Origin: Flavobacterium araucananum
GTDB lineage: Bacteria; Bacteroidota; Bacteroidia; Flavobacteriales; Flavobacteriaceae
Direction: 5' to 3'
Assembly: GCF_002222055.1 (NCBI RefSeq)
Contig: NZ_MUGS01000017.1
Span: forward strand, 428-64,427
DNA: 64,000 nucleotides
A program made the position numbers and the translations under genes. The notes below the pieces were generated by a model that saw nothing but the letters and a program-made list of their open reading frames with translations, ran no database searches and was not told the DNA's origin. Positions 19,966-28,046 of the stretch are shown here, one piece after another (within the stretch, counting starts at the first letter, position 1; each line of letters begins with the position of its first letter).

Positions 19966-20517
19966 ATGAAACTATTTATAAAGTTCGACATTAACACCAT
20001 TTGCTCGCTTTATTTGAAACAAAACCTGGAACAAAACAATGTAAATTTTACAACGTTGGGATTTGGTGAAATCGAAATTGCAGACAATTTTGATGCTGAT
20101 GCTCTGGAAACTTTAAAAAATAATCTGTTGCCATGCGGCTTTGAAGTTGTTGAAAATCAGAAAAGCGTTTTAGTACAAAAAATAAAAGATGCCATAATTG
20201 AGCTTGTTTTCATGGAAGACAGCAATAATTATAAGAGTTCTGTATTTTTGGCTGAGAAATTAAACCATAGTTATGGTTATTTATCAAACGTTTTCTCTGA
20301 AGTAACCTATTCTTCTATTGAAAATTTTATCATTTTACAGAAAATTGAAAGAGCCAAACAATTAATTATTATTAATGAAATGAGTTTGACCGAAATTGCT
20401 TTTTTACTCAACTACTCGAGTGTTGCGCATTTGAGTACTCAGTTTAAAAATACAACAGGAATTACGCCATCGGCATTTCAGAGAATAATTAAGAAACGTA
20501 GAGAAAATTTAAAATAA
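19966..20517 (+). CDS. Short AraC-type regulator with ferredoxin-fold-like N-terminus
   Basis: A 183-residue protein. The N-terminus (residues 1-70, MKLFIKFDINTICSLYLKQN... GEIEIADNFDADALETLKNN) has the beta-alpha-beta pattern of small HMA/ferredoxin-like domains, without a CxxC metal motif. The C-terminal half is an AraC double helix-turn-helix: FLAEKLNHSYGYLSNVFSEV and SLTEIAFLLNYSSVAHLSTQFK, ending GITPSAFQRI. It is followed within 20 bp by a response regulator and then a histidine kinase, so it is likely part of one signalling operon for the stress cluster. Confidence 0.87.
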   Translation: MKLFIKFDINTICSLYLKQNLEQNNVNFTTLGFGEIEIADNFDADALETLKNNLLPCGFEVVENQKSVLVQKIKDAIIELVFMEDSNNYKSSVFLAEKLNHSYGYLSNVFSEVTYSSIENFIILQKIERAKQLIIINEMSLTEIAFLLNYSSVAHLSTQFKNTTGITPSAFQRIIKKRRENLK

Positions 20518-20537
20518 AACCCAAATACCATACTAAA

Positions 20538-20987
20538 ATGCAAAAAAACGCATTATACATTTTATTGGCTGATGATGATGAAGATGATCGTCTTTTTTTT
20601 AAGGATGCTTTTGAAGAAATAAAAATTCAGACAAAGGTGGATTTTGTTCATGACGGAATGCAATTGATGGATCATTTAATGAATCCTGATACAAAATTAC
20701 CGGATATCTTGTTTCTGGATTTGAATATGCCTAAAAAAACGGGTAAAGAATGTTTGATCGAAATAAAAAAAACAGAGCATCTTAAAAATATCATTATCGC
20801 GATCTATTCGACTTCATCATCTGAAGAAGATATTGAAGATACGTTTATTCAGGGAGCCAATATTTATATCAAAAAACCTAGTGATTTTAATACGCTTAAA
20901 AAAATAATTAATGAAGTCGTTACTGTAAACTGGCACTATCACACTTCCGGGTTAAACCGTGATAATTTCCTGCTTCGACTAAAATAA
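20538..20987 (+). CDS. Single-domain response regulator
   Basis: A 149-residue receiver-only protein. The acidic pocket is LLADDDEDDRLFF near residues 8-20, the phosphoacceptor Asp lies in DILFLDLNMPKKTG near residue 62, and the conserved Lys is in IYIKKPSDF. There is no output domain, so it should act as a phosphorelay intermediate or bind a partner. It lies between the AraC-like gene (20 bp) and the histidine kinase gene (10 bp), consistent with one operon. Confidence 0.93.
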   Translation: MQKNALYILLADDDEDDRLFFKDAFEEIKIQTKVDFVHDGMQLMDHLMNPDTKLPDILFLDLNMPKKTGKECLIEIKKTEHLKNIIIAIYSTSSSEEDIEDTFIQGANIYIKKPSDFNTLKKIINEVVTVNWHYHTSGLNRDNFLLRLK

Positions 20988-20997
20988 TAGCATACCA

Positions 20998-22782
20998 ATG
21001 AAATGGATACCAAATTTTAATTCTTCAAACTCTTTGAGAGTTATATTTGTAATCGCGGTTTTCATTCTGTTATTTCTTTCTTCAATTGCTTACAAACACA
21101 ATCGGGATTTGGATGAATCCAGTAAAGTTGTAATGCATACGTACGAAATAAACATTCAATTAGAGCGATTAATGTCGGCGATTAAGGATGCCGAAACAGG
21201 GCAACGTGGTTATATCATAACCCGTAATGCACGATTTTTAACTCCTTATATTTATTCGCGTGATAAAGTAAATACCTCCTTTATCACGCTAAAAAAGCTG
21301 ACTGCTGATAATCCGAAACAGCAAAAAAATCTTCAAAAGTTATTTAAGCTAATTATTCAGCGTTTTGTTTCTTTTGAAAATTGCTTAAAATACAGCGATC
21401 CCAAAACATATGATAAGAGAAAACTCGACAATCATATGTTTGGTGGTCGAATCCTGATGGAAAACATTCGTTTTCAGGTAGACGAAATGAATGACATCGA
21501 GAAAAATTATCTGGCAAAAAGACTTAAAATTTATGCTGCCGAAATTTCTCTAAGCCCCCTGTTTTCTATCTCTTTATTTCTGGTAGCCCTAGTTTTTATT
21601 TTATTGGCCTACAGGCAAATTAGTCGGGATTTTGAACGTTTGAAAATCTATAATAAAAAACTTTTAATTTCGAGCGGACTAATGGCCGAATCTGAAAGTA
21701 TTGGTAAGTTTAGCACCTGGCAATGGGATCTGGATTCTAACAAAATAGACTACTCTGACAATCAGTTTCGTTTACTAGGTTTTGAACCCAATGCGTTTGT
21801 TCCTGAAAAAGAGACTTTCCTGGAATTTGTACATCCTGACGACAGGGCAACTGTTGCAAAATCGATGGAAAGGATTGTCGAGAAAAAACAATTGCCTTTT
21901 GTATACTATAAAATTACACGTCCGGATTATGAAATCAGGTATTTTAAATCTACAGGAAAACTTTTGACAGATCAGCAAGGAAGTAAAATTTTGCTGGGAA
22001 TTAATTTTGATATCACAGATGAACACCTGCTAAACATTGAGCTTCAGGAACGTAATAGAGAACTTGAAAAAAGCAATAAAGAACTTGCTTCCTTTAACCA
22101 CGTTGCAAGTCACGATTTGCAGGAACCTTTAAGAAAAATCCAGACTTTTATTTCCAGAGTTTCTGAGGCTGACAAAGCTGCTATGTCGCAGAGCGCCAGA
22201 GATTATATTTCTAAAATCGAAGTGTCGGCAAAAAGAATGCGTGTTTTAATAGACGATTTACTTTTATTTTCGAGAACCAATACGACCAAAAAGGAGTTTA
22301 TAAAATTAAGCCTGAACGAACTATTGGAAAATGCCGAATCTGAACTGGCAGAAATTATCGACGAAAAACAAGCGGTTATTACAGTATCCAAACTTCCTAA
22401 GCTGGCAGTTATACCGTATCAAATCGAGCAGCTTTTTATAAACTTAATAGGAAATTCTCTAAAATACAGTCAGCCCAATATTGCTCCTGAAATCACTATC
22501 GAAAGTGAGAAAGTAAATTCAAGCGATTATCCGGATTTATTAGAACCTAATATAAAGAAGTTCAATAAAATTACTTTTACAGATAACGGTATGGGATTTG
22601 ACCCCCAGTTTAAGGAAACTATTTTTGTTTTGTTTCAGCGTTTGCATTCTAAAACAGATTATCCCGGAACCGGAATTGGTCTTGCCATTTGCAAAAAAAT
22701 AGTTGATAATCACAAAGGCCATATCATTGCAGACAGCACTCCAAATAAAGGATCTGTATTTACAGTATTTCTGCCGGAATAG
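20998..22782 (+). CDS. CHASE3-PAS hybrid sensor histidine kinase
   Basis: A 594-residue membrane sensor. TM1 is at about residues 10-30 (LRVIFVIAVFILLFLSS), followed by a CHASE3 extracellular domain (AETGQRGYIITRN near residues 65-77). TM2 is near 185-205. A PAS domain follows (STWQWDLDSNKIDYS... DRATVAKSMERI), then a coiled linker (ERNRELEKSNKELASFN). HisKA has phosphoacceptor His in ASHDLQEPLRKI, and HATPase has TFTDNGMGFDP and GTGIGLAICKKIV. It is cotranscribed with the response regulator. The signal is unknown; osmotic or envelope stress is suggested only by the neighbours. Confidence 0.94.
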   Translation: MKWIPNFNSSNSLRVIFVIAVFILLFLSSIAYKHNRDLDESSKVVMHTYEINIQLERLMSAIKDAETGQRGYIITRNARFLTPYIYSRDKVNTSFITLKKLTADNPKQQKNLQKLFKLIIQRFVSFENCLKYSDPKTYDKRKLDNHMFGGRILMENIRFQVDEMNDIEKNYLAKRLKIYAAEISLSPLFSISLFLVALVFILLAYRQISRDFERLKIYNKKLLISSGLMAESESIGKFSTWQWDLDSNKIDYSDNQFRLLGFEPNAFVPEKETFLEFVHPDDRATVAKSMERIVEKKQLPFVYYKITRPDYEIRYFKSTGKLLTDQQGSKILLGINFDITDEHLLNIELQERNRELEKSNKELASFNHVASHDLQEPLRKIQTFISRVSEADKAAMSQSARDYISKIEVSAKRMRVLIDDLLLFSRTNTTKKEFIKLSLNELLENAESELAEIIDEKQAVITVSKLPKLAVIPYQIEQLFINLIGNSLKYSQPNIAPEITIESEKVNSSDYPDLLEPNIKKFNKITFTDNGMGFDPQFKETIFVLFQRLHSKTDYPGTGIGLAICKKIVDNHKGHIIADSTPNKGSVFTVFLPE

Positions 22783-22858
22783 CTCAGTTTACAGTTGTAG
22801 TTTGAGTTTAAAAAAAGTTTACAGTCGCAGTCTCAGTCACAGTTTACCCACAAGCCTA

Positions 22859-23071
22859 AAACTGAGACTAAATACCAAGACTAAATACCAAGACTGAATA
22901 CTGAGACTGAACACTGAGACTAAATACTAAGACTAAACACCAAGACTGAACACTGAGACTAAACACTGAGACTAAACATCAAGACTGAATACTGAGACTG
23001 AACACTGAGACTAAACACCAAGACTGAACACTGAGACTGAAAACTGAGACTGAATACCGAGACTGAATACT
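22859..23071. repeat. Perfectly phased 13-bp tandem repeat, 16 copies plus partial
   Basis: Sixteen consecutive 13-bp units, consensus AYACYRAGACTRA, start at 22859 and run without any insertion or deletion to 23066, with a partial 17th unit to 23071. Variation is confined to a few positions (C/T, G/A). Upstream, 22829-22850 carries the same words inverted (CAGTCGCAGTCTCAGTCAC), so the 3' end of a read-through transcript could fold on the array. No spacers are present, so this is not CRISPR. Confidence 0.95.
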
Positions 23072-23120
23072 AAAAAAAATCTGTAGGAAAAAAAATCCCC
23101 CTTTATTACTCCTTAAATAT

Positions 23121-23162
23121 AAAAAAGAAACCATTAGTTGCGGCTAGTGGTTTCTTTTTTTT
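23121..23162. terminator. Bidirectional intrinsic terminator
   Basis: GAAACCATTAG (23127-23137) pairs with CTAGTGGTTTC (23144-23154), flanked by an A-run on the left and a T-run on the right. It is the likely end of the histidine kinase operon, lying beyond the 13-bp array. Confidence 0.85.
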
Positions 23163-23315
23163 GACTACACTTTACCAAACAAACACTTGAAAACTAAAGG
23201 ATAAGCAACATAATTAAATTGATTATGGGAATTATATAAAGATTCTTTTTTATGCTGTAAAGCAAAATGTTTGTTTCGTTAGCATCTTTGTAATGTAATA
23301 CTTTATGAAGTAATA

Positions 23316-23882
23316 ATGAAAGCAGCGCCCCAATTGAAAGCGACCATTTTTAGATTTTTTTTATTGATAATGTTATTTTGTATTTCATCATGCAAGAAAA
23401 CCAATCCGATAGAAAACACATTGAAAAATGAAGCTTTTATTAAAACGGAAAAGGAAGAAATTGAAGCCTTTTTTTTTATAGCAACGGCAAACGCGAGTAA
23501 ATCAATTATTTCGAAAAGTGAAATTGCACAACAAAAAAGTTCAGACTCAACAATACAGGAGTTGAGTAAAAAAATAGAGATTAATCAGAATCAATTGTTG
23601 CAGGAAGTATCAAAAATGGCCAATAAAAAGCTCATTATTATTACCGAAATAAATGCAACACATAAACGAGATTTATACGAACTGATTGACGCCAGTAATA
23701 TCGATTTTAATAAAACATATCTGGATTCTATGATAGAATCATTAAAAGAAGAAATTGGATTGTTTGAGTCTATTTCGAAAGAAACAAACGATAAAATGAT
23801 ATTAAAATTAGTATTACATTATTTACCTGAACAATATCAAATTTTGCGAGAATTGCAAAAGAGTAACAACGAGTTTATTTAA
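23316..23882 (+). CDS. DUF4142 (ferritin-like) lipoprotein
   Basis: A 188-residue protein. The N-terminal hydrophobic segment ends in a lipobox (LLIMLFCISSCKK, Cys near residue 26), so it is predicted to be a lipoprotein. The rest is helical. EAFFFIATANASKSIISKSEIAQ and the spacing of later helices (LLQEVSKMANKK, TYLDSMIESLKEEIGLFE) match DUF4142, a ferritin-like helical family of unknown function common in stress clusters. CATCTTTG at 23283-23290 is a near -7 element. An alternative start a few codons downstream cannot be excluded. Confidence 0.82.
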   Translation: MKAAPQLKATIFRFFLLIMLFCISSCKKTNPIENTLKNEAFIKTEKEEIEAFFFIATANASKSIISKSEIAQQKSSDSTIQELSKKIEINQNQLLQEVSKMANKKLIIITEINATHKRDLYELIDASNIDFNKTYLDSMIESLKEEIGLFESISKETNDKMILKLVLHYLPEQYQILRELQKSNNEFI

Positions 23883-23916
23883 AAGCCTATATATTATTAA
23901 CTAAATTATTTTAACT

Positions 23917-24558
23917 ATGAAAATGCAATCAAATTTATTATGCGCCTTAACACTTTTTTTAACAGCTTCATTTGGAATGCTTCACGCTCAGGACAATAAT
24001 GTAAACACCGAGTTTGGTGTAAAAGGAGGATTCAACATGTCTAATCTATATCAAAATGATGCTGATGACAACAATGTATTGTACGGTTTTAACGCCGGGG
24101 TTTATGCCACATTGCCTATTTCAGACTTCGTAGCTATCCAGCCTGAGATTTTATTTACTACAAAAGGAGCAAAATTAGAATATGATAACGCTTTTGCCTC
24201 AGGAGATGCAAAATTCAAATTAAACTATATCGAAGTTCCATTATTAGTAAGAGTAAATATTACCAAAAACTTTAATGTTCAAGCGGGTGGTTACGCATCT
24301 TATTTAGTAAGCTCAAAAGTAACCGGTAGCGGAGATGTAAGTTTTGAACAAAATATCGACAGAGACGATTTAAACAAGTTTGATGCCGGTATCGCTGCAG
24401 GTGTTGGAGTAGATTTTAACCCAATTAGTATTGGTTTACGTTACAACTACGGATTAACTACTGTTGGAAAAGAAAGAACTGTTGCAGGAACAACTTATAC
24501 ATTTCCGGATGCAAAAAACAGCAATTTGACTTTATACCTTTCGTATAAGTTAAACTAA
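23917..24558 (+). CDS. Outer-membrane beta-barrel protein (porin-family)
   Basis: A 213-residue protein. A signal peptide (MKMQSNLLCALTLFLTASFGMLHAQ) is followed by an eight-strand type beta-barrel: FGVKGGFNMSNL, YGFNAGVYATLPIS, AIQPEILFTTKGAKL, LNYIEVPLLVRVNI, VQAGGYASYLVSS, GIAAGVGVDFNPISIGLRYNYGLT and LTLYLSYKLN, ending in an aromatic-rich strand. This matches the small PorT/OmpW-like barrel family of Bacteroidota. It follows DUF4142 and precedes three small membrane-stress genes, probably in one operon. Confidence 0.9.
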   Translation: MKMQSNLLCALTLFLTASFGMLHAQDNNVNTEFGVKGGFNMSNLYQNDADDNNVLYGFNAGVYATLPISDFVAIQPEILFTTKGAKLEYDNAFASGDAKFKLNYIEVPLLVRVNITKNFNVQAGGYASYLVSSKVTGSGDVSFEQNIDRDDLNKFDAGIAAGVGVDFNPISIGLRYNYGLTTVGKERTVAGTTYTFPDAKNSNLTLYLSYKLN

Positions 24559-24586
24559 AAAATAGTAACCCCTTAATATAAAAACC

Positions 24587-24739
24587 ATGTCAAATTTATT
24601 ATATACAATCGCAGTAATTTTGGTTATACTCTGGGCTCTTGGGTTCTTTGTTTATAGCTTAGGGAGTATTATACACATCTTACTGGTTATTGCCATAATT
24701 GCCATACTATTCAGACTGATCAAAGGTCGCGAAGTTTAA
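24587..24739 (+). CDS. lmo0937-type small membrane protein
   Basis: A 50-residue peptide from ATG 24587 to TAA 24737-24739. It begins MSNLLYTIAVILVILWALGF and continues with a second hydrophobic segment (HILLVIAIIAILFRLI) ending KGREV. Two short transmembrane helices of this sequence and size match the lmo0937 family of small membrane proteins found in stress-linked gene clusters. It lies 28 bp after the barrel gene and 47 bp before YtxH. Its function is unknown. Confidence 0.88.
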   Translation: MSNLLYTIAVILVILWALGFFVYSLGSIIHILLVIAIIAILFRLIKGREV

Positions 24740-24786
24740 AAATTAAACATTATTAAATTATTATATAAATCACTAAATCAAATATT

Positions 24787-25071
24787 ATGAAAACGAGTAA
24801 CACAATTTTAGGAATTTTAGGAGCTGCAGCTGCAGGAGCATTTTTAGGTGTATTATTTGCACCGGACAAAGGGTCAAACACAAGAAAAAAAATCTCAGAT
24901 AAATCTAAAGATTACGGAGATAAAGCAAAAGCAAAATTTGATGGTATCGTAAGTACTATTTCTTCAAATGGTAAAGATATCCTTGAAGAAGGAAAAGCAA
25001 AATTCAATCAGGCAAAAGAAGACTTCAACTCTATTAAAGACGAAGCAAAAACAGTAAAATCGAACTACTAA
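24787..25071 (+). CDS. YtxH domain protein
   Basis: A 94-residue protein. The glycine/alanine-rich N-terminal membrane segment ILGILGAAAAGAFLGVLFAP is followed by DKGSNTRKKISDKSKD and an amphipathic Lys/Glu-rich tail, exactly the YtxH (formerly general stress protein) pattern. It probably sits on the cytoplasmic membrane. It is part of the stress-gene run 23316-25882. Confidence 0.92.
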   Translation: MKTSNTILGILGAAAAGAFLGVLFAPDKGSNTRKKISDKSKDYGDKAKAKFDGIVSTISSNGKDILEEGKAKFNQAKEDFNSIKDEAKTVKSNY

Positions 25072-25106
25072 AGAGTGAAATTTTTAAACCATAAATACCC
25101 TATATC

Positions 25107-25499
25107 ATGGAATCAAATGCAACAACAAACGAGAACTTAAATCTTTATGAAAAAGCAGAAAACTATACCAAAACAAGTTTAGAATTAATTAAACTTAAAA
25201 CGGTATCGGCAGCCGCTGATGTTTTATCGACATTAACATCAAGGATAGCAGTTGGAGCTGTTGTTGCATTTTTTACCTTGTTCCTTAATATAGGGATTAG
25301 TTTGTGGCTTGGTAAATTGCTTGGAGAGTATTATTACGGTTTTTTTATCGTAGCGCTATTTTACCTTATTGTTGCAATTGTCATGAACTCAATGCAACAT
25401 AAGATTATAAAAACACCTATTGGAAATATGATTATTTCCAGTATTCTAAAAGAAACTAAAAAGGATATCAAAACTGATTTAAACGAATCAAAAAACTAA
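25107..25499 (+). CDS. Phage-holin-superfamily-like membrane protein (Phage_holin_3_6 / DUF1469 type)
   Basis: A 130-residue protein with two adjacent transmembrane helices (residues 45-72, RIAVGAVVAFFTLFLNIGIS; and 76-98, GEYYYGFFIVALFYLIVAIV). The N-terminus is amphipathic (NLYEKAENYTKTSLELIKLK). Despite the family name, these proteins are chromosomal and usually sit beside YtxH and CsbD genes; no other phage gene is nearby. It is 35 bp after YtxH and 11 bp before the next ORF. Confidence 0.85.
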   Translation: MESNATTNENLNLYEKAENYTKTSLELIKLKTVSAAADVLSTLTSRIAVGAVVAFFTLFLNIGISLWLGKLLGEYYYGFFIVALFYLIVAIVMNSMQHKIIKTPIGNMIISSILKETKKDIKTDLNESKN

Positions 25500-25510
25500 A
25501 AAAGACTGTT

Positions 25511-25882
25511 ATGGAAACTATTTACACCCTTGATTCATTAAATCAGACGATAGACCAATTAGAAATTAGACAAGACGCAGAATGGTGCGCTATTAAAGAC
25601 GAAATAGATGAAATTAAGGACAATCTAAAACCTCTTAATCTCATCAGGAATACAGTCGAAGAAATTAACGAAACTGTAGGTTTTAAGAGCAATATAGCAC
25701 AATCTGCCATAAGTATAGGGATTGGATATCTTGCCAAGAGATTTGTAGTGGGCAAAAGCACATCGACATTCAAAAGTATTGCCGGATCCTTATTACAGCT
25801 TGTCGTTACTAATTTAGTTTCAAAACCACATCATGAAACCTCAAACGAGGAGTCATCACATAAAGAATCATCAAGAGAGTAA
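25511..25882 (+). CDS. Unknown protein at the end of the stress operon
   Basis: A 123-residue protein. The N-terminal half is helical and probably coiled-coil (LNQTIDQLEIRQDAEWCAIKDEIDEIKDNL). A moderately hydrophobic central segment (NIAQSAISIGIGYLAKRFVV) may associate with the membrane, and the tail is Ser/Glu/His-rich. I do not recognise a family with certainty. Similar small proteins follow the holin-like gene in other Flavobacterium stress clusters as far as I recall. It is 11 bp downstream of its neighbour, so it is almost surely cotranscribed. Confidence 0.75.
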   Translation: METIYTLDSLNQTIDQLEIRQDAEWCAIKDEIDEIKDNLKPLNLIRNTVEEINETVGFKSNIAQSAISIGIGYLAKRFVVGKSTSTFKSIAGSLLQLVVTNLVSKPHHETSNEESSHKESSRE

Positions 25883-26146
25883 TTGTCTAACATAAATTTA
25901 TGTATTATGGAAAAGTTAAGCGAAATAGTATTAAAAAATGGTGTATACGTTTACTCGAATCTATATAAATGTTTCGAATTTTCGAGAGTATTTCTAGGTA
26001 TCTAACTTGCTTTATACGTTTTATAAACAAACGATTAAAGAGTTAATATCCGTCAATATATTTTATTAAGGTTCTGAGGTGCTAAGGTACAAAGCTGCAA
26101 AGGTTTTCTTTGTAAGCTTAAAACCAGACTTCGTCTGAATCAAAAA

Positions 26147-26184
26147 AAAAGACCCTGTTTCACATTGGTGAAACAGGGTCTTTT
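26147..26184. terminator. Terminator-like hairpin A (repeat cassette A)
   Basis: A 17-bp perfect inverted repeat (26147-26163 / 26168-26184; core GACCCTGTTTCAC) with a 4-nt loop and A/T flanks. It ends a roughly 115-bp cassette (from 26069) whose left part, GCAAAGGTTTTCTTT...CCAGACTTCGTCTG, is repeated at 26385-26460. Confidence 0.85.
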
Positions 26185-26255
26185 GATTTTAAGGTTCTAA
26201 CGAAAAATGATACGATTGAAGTATTAAAAAATCCTTTTGGATTTATCCTATTTCA

Positions 26256-26379
26256 ACCATAGCCCAAGGTTTCAACTTGGGGAAACAGATTATCATAATG
26301 AATATTTGTAATGCATTTTGGCAATGTATTTTGATAATAAATATATTGCGTTCCAATGGTTGAAACCATTGTCTATGTT
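26256..26379. repeat. REPIN-like palindromic element 1
   Basis: Two inverted related arms face each other: 26256-26282 (ACCATAGCCCAAGGTTTCAA...) and 26353-26379 (the reverse complement reads AACATAGACAATGGTTTCAA...). Each arm has its own small palindrome (CCCAAGG/CTTGGG; CAATGGTT/AACCATTG). The spacer is also imperfectly palindromic (AATGCATT/AATGTATT). This is the layout of REP-inverted-REP doublets mobilised by RAYT transposases. No transposase lies in the window. Confidence 0.7.
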
Positions 26380-26460
26380 TTTTTTAAAGGTGCGAAGGGA
26401 CAAAGGTGCAAAGCCGCAAAGGTTTTCTTTACAGGTTAAAACCAGACTTTGTCTGAACCA

Positions 26461-26500
26461 AAAAAGAGTGTTTCACTATTTGTGAAACACTCTTTTTTTA
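26461..26500. terminator. Terminator-like hairpin B (repeat cassette B)
   Basis: AAAAAGAGTGTTTCAC (26461-26476) and its exact complement (26482-26497) with a 5-nt loop and T-run. It ends cassette B (26385-26500), a diverged copy of cassette A. It lies downstream of prfA on the minus strand and could terminate prfA transcripts. Confidence 0.85.
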
Positions 26501-26625
26501 TAATTCTAAAACCTTCAGATTAAGATACACTGCTGTGCACCTCTACAGACACCTTTGTTCCTTTGCTCCTCTGAACCTTTGCATCTAAAAAACTTAGAAA
26601 CTCAGTCCCTCAGAGCCTTAGCAAC

Positions 26626-27702
26626 TTAGAAAACCTCCGAAGCTTCTTTCAGTTTCTCCATATTGTTAACCAATTGAAGCTCGGCAACAATTTTCTGAAT
26701 GTCACCATTCATGATATTTCCTAAATCGTAAAGCGTCAGACCAACTCTGTGATCTGTTACACGACCTTGTGCATAGTTGTACGTACGAATTTTAGCAGAT
26801 CTGTCTCCAGAACTTACCTGAGAAGTACGTTTTGTAGCATCTTCGGCTTCTTTTTTTGCCAATTCTTGTTCGTATAAACGAGAACGTAAAACGTTCAACG
26901 CTTTGTCTTTATTTTTATGTTGCGATTTCTGATCCTGACATTGCGCCACCAATCCGGTTGGAATGTGCGTTAAACGTACCGCAGATTTCGTCGTATTTAC
27001 AGATTGTCCTCCAGGTCCCGACGAACAGAAGAAATCAACACGAACATCGTTCATATCAATTTGTACATCAAACTCTTCTGCTTCCGGCAAAACCATTACC
27101 GTAGCGGCAGATGTATGCACACGACCCTGCGTTTCTGTCTGAGGCACACGTTGTACACGGTGCACACCAGCTTCAAACTTCAAGGTTCCGTAAACATCCT
27201 CTCCAGATACTTCAAAAATAACCTCTTTGAAACCTCCCGATGTTCCTTCGTTCATATCTACTACAGAAGTTCTCCATCCCTGATTCTCGCAATACTTGGT
27301 ATACATTCTAAATAAATCTCCTGCAAAAATACTCGCTTCGTCCCCACCCGTTCCGGCACGAATCTCGACCATCACGTTTTTAGCATCTTCAGGATCTTTA
27401 GGGATCAACATAAACTTGATTTCTTCTTCAAGTTCAGGCAATCTGTCTTTTGCTTCATCTAGTTGCATTTTGGCCATTTCGGTCATATCTGCATCACTTC
27501 CGTCAGCAATAATTTCGTTTGCCTCCTCTATATTAGCCATCAAAAGCACATATTCATCACGCTTTTCAGCCAATGCTTTCAGGTTTTTGTACTCCTGATT
27601 CAATTGCACATAACGTTTCTGATCAGAAATAACATCCGGCTGGATAATTAAGTCCGAAATCTCATCGAAACGTTGTTTTACTATTTGAAGTCTATCTAAC
27701 AT
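26626..27702 (-). CDS. prfA: Peptide chain release factor 1
   Basis: Recognises UAA and UAG stop codons on the ribosome and triggers peptidyl-tRNA hydrolysis. The 358 residues are the standard RF1 length. The catalytic GGQ lies in [20 protein letters not shown] near residue 233. The codon-recognition region precedes it, and [19 protein letters not shown] is the RF1 domain hallmark. The start is the ATG at 27702, with a promoter 25-59 nt upstream. Confidence 0.97.
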   Translation of the reverse strand: MLDRLQIVKQRFDEISDLIIQPDVISDQKRYVQLNQEYKNLKALAEKRDEYVLLMANIEEANEIIADGSDADMTEMAKMQLDEAKDRLPELEEEIKFMLIPKDPEDAKNVMVEIRAGTGGDEASIFAGDLFRMYTKYCENQGWRTSVVDMNEGTSGGFKEVIFEVSGEDVYGTLKFEAGVHRVQRVPQTETQGRVHTSAATVMVLPEAEEFDVQIDMNDVRVDFFCSSGPGGQSVNTTKSAVRLTHIPTGLVAQCQDQKSQHKNKDKALNVLRSRLYEQELAKKEAEDATKRTSQVSSGDRSAKIRTYNYAQGRVTDHRVGLTLYDLGNIMNGDIQKIVAELQLVNNMEKLKEASEVF

Positions 27703-27726
27703 TTTCTAATTCCTTTTATTGGAGTG

Positions 27727-27761
27727 CAAATTTACGAAATTTTTGTTTAAAATTCTATCAA
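27727..27761 (-). promoter_or_regulatory. prfA promoter
   Basis: On the minus strand: TTG at 27761-27759, a 24-nt spacer, then TAAATTTG at 27734-27727. Confidence 0.5.
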
Positions 27762-27814
27762 TAACCTTTTGAGTTTTTTAAGGGTGATTTTTGGTGGAAT
27801 TAGAATTGTTTTTT

Positions 27815-27896
27815 GGAGCTGTTTCCTGCTATTCGCTACAATCTTTTGTTCCGCTAAAGCTTCTCAAAAGGATTTTCACTTCTATCAGTAGGGCTT
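27815..27896. repeat. Flavobacterial intergenic palindromic repeat
   Basis: An imperfect palindrome centred on AATCTTTTG (near 27839-27848) and CAAAAGGATT (27864-27873), flanked by GGAGCTGTTTCCTGCTATTC on the left and TATCAGTAGGGC on the right. I recall closely similar intergenic sequences throughout Flavobacterium genomes, but cannot verify this here. TATATTTG at 27977-27984 further right may be the -7 box of the kinase operon. Confidence 0.55.
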
Positions 27897-28046
27897 TTAT
27901 GAATTTCCGTAATATTATTGAAATCTAAGGTTTTAGTTTTGAAATATATTAAATCAACTTTTTATTGTTAATTTTATATATTTGATTATCAAACCATTAT
28001 TTCGCATAAGTCATTTAACTAAAGAAGCAACCAATAAAATCTAAAC

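Noticed and set aside
22859..23071. CRISPR-like regular repeats
   Set aside because: The units are contiguous 13-mers with no unique spacers, and no cas genes are in the window.
25107..25499. Prophage indicated by a holin-family protein
   Set aside because: No other phage genes are near, and this family is normally part of YtxH/CsbD-type stress clusters in Bacteroidota.
25907..26005. 32-codon ORF (MEKLSEIVLKNGVYVYSNLY...) after the stress operon
   Set aside because: It is short, has no ribosome-binding context or recognisable family, and lies just before repeat DNA; it could be a small peptide, but I cannot support it.
26856..27651. Several + strand ORFs across prfA
   Set aside because: They overlap a complete, well-conserved release factor gene on the other strand and show no domain or start context.
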